Source of the DNA: Desulfobulbaceae bacterium UBA2276
Lineage (GTDB): Bacteria > Desulfobacterota > Desulfobulbia > Desulfobulbales > Desulfocapsaceae
Assembly (NCBI GenBank): GCA_002347085.1
Contig: DDWW01000009.1
Span: forward strand, 1 to 13,034
Length of the DNA: 13,034 bases
Direction: 5' to 3'
Positions 7,081-13,034 of this stretch are shown in pieces. The translations under genes were made by a program, and so were the position numbers. How positions within the stretch are numbered: position 1 is the stretch's first letter; every line of letters starts with the position of its first letter. The notes under the pieces are model-generated. The model did not search any database, was not told the origin of the DNA, and saw nothing but the letters and a program-made list of their open reading frames with translations.

Positions 7081-7190
7081 ATACAATCATCATAAAACCC
7101 TCCGCAAAATTTGTCAGACAATGACAGAAAACTCAATTTGTAAACTTACACCCCATTCAATCAGCAATAACATACTTTTTTCAGCACGAA

Positions 7191-7291
7191 TAACTTGAAA
7201 GATTCAATATGATTAAGTACAGTCGAATAGAATATTTGTTTTATTGTTATCACTTGCTCTTATTTACTACTATCTGCTATTCTTCAAGTTA
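7191..7291. repeat. 9-bp inverted repeat around an AT-rich segment ahead of lptD
   Basis: TAACTTGAA (7191-7199) and TTCAAGTTA (7283-7291) are exact complements 83 bases apart. Inside is a promoter-like pair, TTGCTC (7254-7259) and CTATTC (7277-7282) with 17-base spacing, so the arms could be regulator half-sites around the lptD promoter. Confidence 0.35.
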
Positions 7292-7338
7292 CTCACTTAA
7301 AATTGAGATAGTCCTTGCCCTCTCTGAAGGAGTTTACC

Positions 7339-9741
7339 GTGACCAAGCTCTTTAACGCCGCCCAGGCCAGCCGTTTACTCGGCTTGACCTCCTTATTCGC
7401 CCTGTCGCTCTCAGCCAGCAATGCCATAGCCGAAACTGTTGCCACCGAAGAATGGCAGATAGCTGCCGACAAGATCACCCGTTACGAAGACCCAAAATCC
7501 ATTATTGCCGAGGGCAATGTAGTTCTCATCAAACAGGAACAGCTCCCACCTGATCTCTCCACAAAACAGAAAAAAGACCAACAGTGGGCCGAACTCCTCG
7601 AAGAACCGGCCCCAACCCCAGTGGCCACGACAGGACAAGCCTTAGACAAGAACGCCCCCCCTCGTTACGAGACCAAGGTCACCATCCAGGCCGACTGGAT
7701 TGCCTATGACGTTGATCGCGGCTCGATCAAGGCCCGCGGCCATGTGGCCATCAAGGGGGCAGGCGATGAAATTCAGGCCGAAGAGGGCGTAGTGGATCTG
7801 GGCAAGGAGACCGGCACCTTTACCGACGCCACCATCCTCCGCCAATCCATGGACCTGCACCTTGAGGGCAAGACCATCGAAAAAACTGGTTTTAATACCT
7901 ATCATATCGAGGATGGCTGGGTCATCACCTGTAAACTGAAAGACAATGAGACCCCACCCTGGAGCTTTGCCAGCACCGATACCACCATCACCGAAGGTGG
8001 GTACGCCGTCCTGAGAAATGCCACCTTTCGGATAAAAGATGTACCGGTTCTCTATTCTCCCTGGATGGTTGTGCCGGCCAAAAATACCCGTCAGACCGGC
8101 CTGATGTTCCCAGAGATCTCCTACTCTGATCGCAATAGCTTTGGAGCGAACCTGCCTCTTTTTGTTAATCTCTCCGACTCCACTGACGTGACCCTTTTCC
8201 CTGAGTATTACGCCAACCGAGGGATCATGCCGGGACTGGAATTCCGTTATGTCCTGGGCGAGACCCAAAAAGGCACTTTTATGGGCAGCTTTCTCCAGGA
8301 CGATCTTTCTGACCCCTCCGAGATTGACTATTACCGGGAAACGGGCTACACCCATACCAATAAAGATCGCTACTGGCTGCGGGGCAAGATTGACCACGAC
8401 CTGCCCGATGACCTGTACACCCGTATCGATCTCGATGTCGTCTCCGACCGCGATTATCTGACCGAGTTCAACACCGGTTTCACCGGCTTCACCCAGACCA
8501 ACAATCGCTTTCTCTCCATGTATGGCCGCAACTTTGAAAACTATACCGCCGATCAGCGTCAAAATACCATGAAAGTTTTGAAGGCCTGGGATTTCATGTC
8601 TGTAGAGACTAATTTCTTGGCTGTGAACGATGTCAGATCCTATTCAAGCGTATCTACGCCGCTCTGGCAACTTCCCGCGATCGACGTTACAGGCTCGCGT
8701 CCCTTAGGTGAATCCTCATTTACTGTTGACTGGAACGCTGACTATGTCAACCTCTGGCGCGAAAATGGTGTCGGCGGCCAGCGCCTGGACCTGTTTCCCC
8801 GTCTTAGTACCCCCGTTCCTCTTGGCCCCTACCTCGAATCCCGGGCTGAAGCCGGGGTACGCAATACCTCCTACATGGTTAGCACCTACGGCGACGGGAT
8901 CTGGGATCAAGGCGATACCCCTAATCGAACACTGTTCAATCTGCATGGCGAGGTAGGTACCAGCCTGATTCGGAACTTTGGGCTGAGTGGAGGTGAGAGC
9001 TCCCGCTGGGACCATCTCCTTCGACCTCGGGTGGAATATGATTATATCCCGGAGACCGACCAGAGCGATCTTCCTCTCTTTGATGAAATTGACCGTATCC
9101 AGGAGAGCAATGCCATCACCTACGGCATCGACAACTTCTTCACTCTTTTCGGTGATAGCAACAACAAATCCGGGCGTGACTATGGCTATCTCAAGGTCTG
9201 GGAGAGTTACGACCTGCGCAGTGAATACTCTGAGCGCCCTCTGACCCCAGTCAGCTTCAAGCTAGGATGGACTCCTGTTAATTACTTTTCCCTCGCCTAT
9301 CAAACAGATGTCGGTATTTATGGTGAAGGAGTGACTCTCTATAAATTACAAAGCTCCTACCGAAACAGTCGAGGTGACTCTTTAGGCGTGGATTATCAAT
9401 ATAGTAACGCTGCTGCAATCATAGGTTCTCCGTACAGTGGTACCGATAGCTACCACATAGCCAGCCTCTTGTATCCTTACAATACCCCCCTTGAAGATAT
9501 TCATCAGATCAACATCGCCGTCAAGGCCAAAATCATCGACACCATTCACGCCGCCTATCGGATCGAGCATTCGCTCTCCCAGTCTCAGACTATAGAACAG
9601 AACATCTCCCTCATCTATCAGCCCTCCTGCTGGTCGGTGGAGCTGCGTTCCAATTATACCCCGGGAGACCAGGGCATCATGCTCCTGTTCAATCTGGCTA
9701 ATATCGGCAACCCCTTTGGCCTCAACCTTGCCGGGCAATAG
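7339..9741 (+). CDS. lptD: LPS-assembly outer membrane protein LptD
   Basis: LptD, with lipoprotein LptE, receives lipopolysaccharide from the periplasmic Lpt bridge and inserts it into the outer leaflet. The open frame reaches back to a TTG at 7315, but AAGGAG lies six bases before the GTG at 7339, and that start gives a clean signal peptide cleaved after 'SNAIA' (residue 31; 800 aa). An OstA/LptA-like jellyroll spans ~38-185 ('WQIAADKITRYEDPKSIIAEGNVVL...'), with an Ala/Pro/Gln-rich insertion near 80-110. The beta-barrel begins about residue 190 with the typical 'YAVLRNATFRIKDVPVLYSPWMVVP...RQTGLMFPEISYSD' segment. The mature protein has only two cysteines, Cys198 ('ITCKL') and Cys764 ('PSCWSVEL'), placed to join the N-domain to the barrel end. 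The DHH gene follows after 23 bp, probably co-transcribed. Confidence 0.96.
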   Translation: MTKLFNAAQASRLLGLTSLFALSLSASNAIAETVATEEWQIAADKITRYEDPKSIIAEGNVVLIKQEQLPPDLSTKQKKDQQWAELLEEPAPTPVATTGQALDKNAPPRYETKVTIQADWIAYDVDRGSIKARGHVAIKGAGDEIQAEEGVVDLGKETGTFTDATILRQSMDLHLEGKTIEKTGFNTYHIEDGWVITCKLKDNETPPWSFASTDTTITEGGYAVLRNATFRIKDVPVLYSPWMVVPAKNTRQTGLMFPEISYSDRNSFGANLPLFVNLSDSTDVTLFPEYYANRGIMPGLEFRYVLGETQKGTFMGSFLQDDLSDPSEIDYYRETGYTHTNKDRYWLRGKIDHDLPDDLYTRIDLDVVSDRDYLTEFNTGFTGFTQTNNRFLSMYGRNFENYTADQRQNTMKVLKAWDFMSVETNFLAVNDVRSYSSVSTPLWQLPAIDVTGSRPLGESSFTVDWNADYVNLWRENGVGGQRLDLFPRLSTPVPLGPYLESRAEAGVRNTSYMVSTYGDGIWDQGDTPNRTLFNLHGEVGTSLIRNFGLSGGESSRWDHLLRPRVEYDYIPETDQSDLPLFDEIDRIQESNAITYGIDNFFTLFGDSNNKSGRDYGYLKVWESYDLRSEYSERPLTPVSFKLGWTPVNYFSLAYQTDVGIYGEGVTLYKLQSSYRNSRGDSLGVDYQYSNAAAIIGSPYSGTDSYHIASLLYPYNTPLEDIHQINIAVKAKIIDTIHAAYRIEHSLSQSQTIEQNISLIYQPSCWSVELRSNYTPGDQGIMLLFNLANIGNPFGLNLAGQ

Positions 9742-9764
9742 AACACTGCCCTCCTTGATCACCG

Positions 9765-10721
9765 ATGCGGTATGACATCTTTAATGGCGATGCCGACGGA
9801 ATCTGTGCCCTGCATCAACTCCGTATGGATACGCCATGCCCGGATGCTATCCTGATCACCGGCGTAAAAAGGGATATTGGCCTGCTGTCAATACTTGCGG
9901 ACATTCAGCAGTGCGCGCTGACCGTACTCGACATCTCGCTTGAGACCAACCGTCCTTATCTGCAAACGCTCTTGGCTGACGCCAATCAGATACTTTATAT
10001 CGATCACCATTTTGCGGATGAAATCCCGGAGTCTCTCGCCCTCACGGCTCATATTAACACTGATCCGGACACCTGCACCTCTCTACTTGTAGATTCTCTC
10101 CTTCAGGGCCGTTTCCGGAAATGGGCCATTGTCGGCGCCTTTGGTGACAATTTACAGAATGCAGCCGATCAGGCCGCACAGTCTCTTTCGCTCTCAATGC
10201 CCATCAGAGAACAACTTCGAGAACTGGGAGAGCTTCTGAACTATAACGGCTACGGTGCCGAGCTCGCTGATCTCCACTTTCATCCAGCAGATCTTTACCG
10301 AACCATTCGCCCTTATGAAGACCCCCTGGACTTTATTGCCTCCTCGTCAACACTTGCGATATTGCGTCAGGGCTTCCAGGAAGATATGGCCCTGGCCTTG
10401 GCCCAGAAAGTCATCAATCCAGGGAACAAAAACCGGATTTACCACTTTCCCGACCTGGCCTGGGCCAGACGAGTGTCTGGCGTCTTTGCCAATCTGAAGG
10501 CTCGAGAAAAAAGGGAAGCGGCGCATGCGCTGATCACTCACAATGCCGACTCCACTCTGCGCGTCAGCGTCAGGGCCCCGCTGATTGACAGAAAAAACGC
10601 CGACACCCTCTGCCTGGCCTTTCCCTCCGGGGGCGGGCGGGCGGCAGCAGCCGGGATCAACCACCTCCCTTTGGAAATGCTGGATGAATTTATCTCCGTC
10701 TTTCAATCCACCTTTCATTGA
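9765..10721 (+). CDS. DHH/DHHA1 family phosphoesterase
   Basis: A 318-residue cytoplasmic protein of the DHH phosphoesterase superfamily (relatives include RecJ and nanoRNase/pAp phosphatase), acting on phosphodiester or phosphomonoester bonds with Mn or Mg. Motif I is 'NGDADGICA' (Asp9, Asp11), motif II 'LDIS' (Asp56), motif III 'IDHHF' (Asp80-His81-His82), motif IV 'GAFGDN' (Asp128). The C-terminal DHHA1 signature 'SGGGRAAAAGINHL' lies at 288-301. The opening 'MRYDIFNGDADGICALHQLR' is characteristic of a stand-alone bacterial subgroup usually annotated only as DHH family phosphoesterase. I cannot assign its substrate; being shorter than RecJ and lacking its extra domains, it is not a RecJ. 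The ATG has no obvious Shine-Dalgarno and sits 23 bp behind lptD, so coupled translation or re-initiation is plausible. Confidence 0.92.
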   Translation: MRYDIFNGDADGICALHQLRMDTPCPDAILITGVKRDIGLLSILADIQQCALTVLDISLETNRPYLQTLLADANQILYIDHHFADEIPESLALTAHINTDPDTCTSLLVDSLLQGRFRKWAIVGAFGDNLQNAADQAAQSLSLSMPIREQLRELGELLNYNGYGAELADLHFHPADLYRTIRPYEDPLDFIASSSTLAILRQGFQEDMALALAQKVINPGNKNRIYHFPDLAWARRVSGVFANLKAREKREAAHALITHNADSTLRVSVRAPLIDRKNADTLCLAFPSGGGRAAAAGINHLPLEMLDEFISVFQSTFH

Positions 10722-10725
10722 ATAC

Positions 10726-10789
10726 GTGTAACTACCCGGGTAGTTACACTGAAGACCAAAGGCTGAAGCATATCTACCTGGGTAGTTAC
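10726..10789 (+). repeat. Dispersed intergenic repeat, copy 2, with a 24-bp perfect palindrome
   Basis: GTGTAACTACCC (10726-10737) is followed directly by its exact complement to 10749. The core CTACCCGGGTAGTTAC recurs 41 bp later as CTACCTGGGTAGTTAC (10774-10789), one base different. Between them lies the TGAAG...AGGCTGAAGCATAT block shared with 4541-4570. It starts four bases after the DHH stop and ends about 60 bp before mltB. There is no U-tract, so it is not a standard terminator. Confidence 0.75.
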
Positions 10790-10850
10790 GAATATTTTAA
10801 GCCCCCAAAAACAGTACAACACACATTACAAGAGGTTTGCTATCAATACT

Positions 10851-11912
10851 TTGTCTCGTTTAACCATCCTTGTCTTTATCCTTTTCGGTATAGCTGTGGC
10901 CTCTTTGAGCCAGGCGGGAGACGCGGCCAATGACCCCGAAAGTCCCAAGGCCGCAGATCTGGTAACAGATGGTCAGGCCATCAATCTGCAACAGGAAAAA
11001 TACACCACCCTGTTCAAAGAACTGCGTGAAAAGCATCATTTTACGCAGTCGGAACTAGACCGACTCTTTGCCGGTACCAAGATTGACAAGAAAGTCCTGG
11101 AGCTCATGGACAAGCAATGGGAAGCCAAGCCCTATTATGCCTACTGGCCACTTTTTATTACTCCGGCGGTCATCGAAAGAGGGCGGCAGGAGATCAAGGC
11201 CAATCAGCAGATTTTAGACCGAATTGAGAAAGAGCTGGGGGTTGATCGCGAAGTAGTTGTGGCCATCTGGGGCATTGAATCGAGATTTGGTGAACATAGA
11301 GGAAAATTTGGGGTCTTTGCGACCTTGAACACCCTCTTTGACGCCTATCCACGACGCAGTGCTTTTTTTCGGGACCAGCTTATCGACTTCCTGCTTCTCT
11401 GTCGCGATAACCAGATTGATACCCTGACAATCACCGGTTCTTACGCTGGCGCCTTTGGGCAGACCCAATTCATCCCCTCCAGCTATCGAGAATATGCCGT
11501 AAGTTTTGATGGTGATGCCAAACGTGATGTCTTCACCTCGGTGGACGACATTCTGGCCTCCATCGCCAACTATCTCAGTCGGCACCATTGGGTTTTGGGT
11601 GCCCCCCGTTATGTGGATATAGGCAGCGAATTAAAAGGCCAGGAGCTCACCGCGGCCAGCAGTAAAGGGACCAAAGGCCGGGTCGATTGGCAGGTAGTAA
11701 GCACTATCCAGGGGATGAAACTTCCCCCGCCTCCGGGAGGCAAACAACTCTCTATCGTCAGCCTGGAAAAATCCCCCTTAACCGGTGGCGGTTTGCGTTA
11801 TATCGCTGCCTATCCGAACTTCCAGGCCATTACCGCCTGGAACAACTCCAACCGATACGCCATGGCCGTCTGCGAGCTGGCCGAGGCGTTGAAGGGTGTT
11901 GTCAAACCATGA
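10851..11912 (+). CDS. mltB: Lytic murein transglycosylase B (GH103 family)
   Basis: Cleaves peptidoglycan between MurNAc and GlcNAc, forming 1,6-anhydroMurNAc ends, in the periplasm. The 353-residue product has a hydrophobic leader ('LTILVFILFGIAVASLSQAG') with no lipobox cysteine, unlike the E. coli lipoprotein. The catalytic Glu143 lies in 'AIWGIESRFGEHRG', matching Glu162 of E. coli MltB; 'GSYAGAFGQTQFIPSSY' (197-213) and 'DGDAKRDVFTSVDDILASIANYL' are further family signatures. The start is uncertain: TTG at 10851 is the only usual start codon that keeps the leader, but AGAGG lies 15 bases away, whereas an in-frame ATC at 10842 would be six bases from it. The stop overlaps the mltA ATG (ATGA), so the two are translationally coupled. 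Confidence 0.94.
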   Translation: MSRLTILVFILFGIAVASLSQAGDAANDPESPKAADLVTDGQAINLQQEKYTTLFKELREKHHFTQSELDRLFAGTKIDKKVLELMDKQWEAKPYYAYWPLFITPAVIERGRQEIKANQQILDRIEKELGVDREVVVAIWGIESRFGEHRGKFGVFATLNTLFDAYPRRSAFFRDQLIDFLLLCRDNQIDTLTITGSYAGAFGQTQFIPSSYREYAVSFDGDAKRDVFTSVDDILASIANYLSRHHWVLGAPRYVDIGSELKGQELTAASSKGTKGRVDWQVVSTIQGMKLPPPPGGKQLSIVSLEKSPLTGGGLRYIAAYPNFQAITAWNNSNRYAMAVCELAEALKGVVKP

Positions 11913-12970
11913 AACGATCTTTGCCGCCCGGAAATCATTGTCTCATGGCTCTCAGGATGGCAGCACTCATTCTTTTCCTCTCCCTGTCGTGGCCAAATGC
12001 AATCCGCGCTCAAGGCTCACCCCTCCTGGTCCCTTCGCCAGACCAGATCCCAACCTTGCGGGATGACATGGACCACCAGAGTTTGATTCTTGCCGCCACC
12101 CACCATTTAGACTACCTGCATACCCTCTCACCCACCGCCAAGATTCGAATCGGCACAGAGATCTACTCTAAAGCCTGTCTTCTTGAATCAATGGAAACCT
12201 TTCTTGACCTCCTGAAACAGAGACTCTGCCCAGCAGAATTTGATCAAGCAGTACGGGAGAAGTTTATCCTTTACCAGGCAGGTGGCCGTAATACTGGGAA
12301 AAAAAATGAGAGGCAGGGGGAAATGCTGATCACTGGCTATTACGAGCCCCTGCTGGAGGGAAGCCTGACCAAAAGCGGCCCGTTCATCCACCCGCTCTAC
12401 GCTGCACCGGATTCACTCATAAGCTACCGAGATTCAGTAACCGGCAAAAAAATCAGCGGCCGACAAGAGAGCTCCGGTAATAATGTCCCCTTCTGGACCA
12501 GGGGTGAGATAGAAGAAGGAAATCTGCTGGCCGGGAGTGAGCTGGTGTATCTGAAAGACCCGGTGGATGCCTTTATCCTTCACGTCCAGGGGTCGGGAAA
12601 GATTCGTCTTCGTGACGATTCCCTGCGGGCCCTGCAGTTTGCCGCTACCAATGGCCGTGAATACAAAAGCATCGGCAAGCTCTTGGTAGACGAGGACAAG
12701 ATGTCCCGCGAAGAGGCCACCATGCCCACCATCCGCAACTATCTGCGCCAGAACCCGGGCGAGCAGAAACGGATCCTGCACCACAACCCCCGTTTTGTTT
12801 TTTTTCAATGGAATAAAAAGAAAGACAGCCCTACCGGCAGTATAGGATTACCGCTCACCGCTGGACGCTCCATCGCCGTTGACCCAGACACCCTCCCCAC
12901 CGGGGTCATGGGCTCCCATTTCAGGACTTGTCCCGCCCTGTCAAGCACTGGCTTTTGTGAAACCAGATAG
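11909..12970 (+). CDS. mltA: Membrane-bound lytic murein transglycosylase A (MltA), 3' part lost at a fold-back junction
   Basis: A second peptidoglycan-cleaving transglycosylase (GH102), partner to the overlapping mltB. The ATG at 11909 shares ATGA with the mltB stop; the frame is open further upstream but only within mltB. A signal peptide (about residues 1-34, 'LILFLSLSWPNAIRA') lacks a lipobox. Family signatures are 'ITGYYEPLLEGS' (~141-152), 'ELVYLKDPVDAFILHVQGSGKIRL' (~211-234), 'GREYKSIGKLL' (~249-259) and 'LPLTAGRSIAVDPDTLPTGVM' (~314-334). From base 12912 the plus-strand reading is not MltA: it runs 19 unrelated codons to a TAG. The minus strand of 12971-12912 encodes the missing continuation (AYLVSQKPVL...GQVLKWE). 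The catalytic aspartate region (E. coli Asp308, in 'DVGGAI') is therefore absent from the window. Only 11909-12911 should be trusted as genuine mltA order. Confidence 0.9.
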   Translation: MKRSLPPGNHCLMALRMAALILFLSLSWPNAIRAQGSPLLVPSPDQIPTLRDDMDHQSLILAATHHLDYLHTLSPTAKIRIGTEIYSKACLLESMETFLDLLKQRLCPAEFDQAVREKFILYQAGGRNTGKKNERQGEMLITGYYEPLLEGSLTKSGPFIHPLYAAPDSLISYRDSVTGKKISGRQESSGNNVPFWTRGEIEEGNLLAGSELVYLKDPVDAFILHVQGSGKIRLRDDSLRALQFAATNGREYKSIGKLLVDEDKMSREEATMPTIRNYLRQNPGEQKRILHHNPRFVFFQWNKKKDSPTGSIGLPLTAGRSIAVDPDTLPTGVMGSHFRTCPALSSTGFCETR

Positions 12971-13034
12971 GCCATGACCCCGGTGGGGAGGGTGTCTGGG
13001 TCAACGGCGATGGAGCGTCCAGCGGTGAGCGGTA
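12849..13034. repeat. 63-bp perfect inverted repeat with 60-bp spacer ending at the window edge
   Basis: 12972-13034 is the exact reverse complement of 12849-12911. The 60-base spacer (12912-12971), read on the minus strand, continues the mltA frame from the inverted arm. The right arm ends exactly with the last base of the window. The structure is a fold-back duplication of coding DNA rather than a terminator or mobile-element end. Confidence 0.95.

Larger units (their letters stand above)
6747..7338 (+). other. Long non-coding leader region of lptD
   Basis: About 590 bp between the PHP terminator and the lptD start. It is AT-rich apart from a GC-rich island near 6975-7045. A 152-codon open frame (6740-7198) begins inside the terminator and shows no family motif, so I do not call it. 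The region holds promoter-like boxes at 6829-6856 and 6875-6883, alternative inverted repeats at 6996-7080, and an AT-rich segment flanked by a 9-bp inverted repeat (7191-7291) just ahead of lptD. Confidence 0.6.

Noticed and set aside
6740..7198. 152-codon plus-strand open frame before lptD
   Set aside because: It starts inside the PHP terminator, has no plausible Shine-Dalgarno, shows no family motif, and its composition (many Asn, Ser, Thr, His, Cys) looks like translated AT-rich spacer.
7642..8562. 306-codon minus-strand open frame inside lptD
   Set aside because: Mirror of a clearly coding LptD frame, Gly/Val-rich as expected for an antisense reading, with no family signature.
12849..13034. 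Right-end inverted repeat as a mobile-element terminus or terminator
   Set aside because: The arm is mltA coding sequence and the spacer encodes the mltA continuation on the opposite strand; there is no transposase, target duplication or T-tract.

Overview
The window looks like chromosomal DNA of a Gram-negative bacterium, probably of the Desulfobacterota (Desulfobulbales-like). An LptD homologue and two murein transglycosylases require an outer membrane and a periplasm. The protein style (RNase E/G with a long N-terminal extension, MltA with a 'RSIAVDPDTLP' segment) fits the former Deltaproteobacteria. The taxonomic guess is inference; no rRNA or tRNA gene is present to anchor it.

Layout. 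The left half is on the minus strand. Reading right to left it holds a monocistronic radical SAM gene (4400-3420) closed by a stem-loop terminator, then an RNase E/G gene (3204-913) behind a structured leader, then tatC (873-178), and a long stem-loop at the left edge (1-60). A 541-bp divergent spacer (4401-4941) separates these from the plus-strand half. That half begins with a secreted PHP-like metallohydrolase (4942-6669), which ends in a very strong terminator. A 669-bp non-coding leader follows (6670-7338), with promoter-like boxes and alternative base pairings. Next come lptD (7339-9741) with a DHH-family phosphoesterase 23 bp behind it (9765-10721), a repeat-containing spacer, and mltB (10851-11912) overlapping mltA by four bases (11909 to the right edge).

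How the genes fit together. LptD inserts LPS into the outer membrane, and MltB and MltA cleave peptidoglycan, so the right half is mainly an envelope-assembly block. TatC is the core of the twin-arginine exporter. RNase E/G handles rRNA and mRNA processing. The radical SAM, PHP and DHH proteins have recognisable catalytic folds but no firm substrate.

Most of the window is core-genome material and I see no defence system, integron, phage or CRISPR array. The most striking signal is at the right end. The last 63 bases (12972-13034) are an exact inverted copy of 12849-12911, and the 60 bases between them, read on the minus strand, encode the natural continuation of MltA. That is a fold-back rearrangement, most likely an amplification or assembly chimera, and it truncates mltA artificially. 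Other points worth following are a dispersed intergenic repeat (two copies), three basic repeats in the RNase E/G extension, an EF-hand-type loop in the PHP protein, and candidate structured leaders before the RNase E/G gene and lptD.
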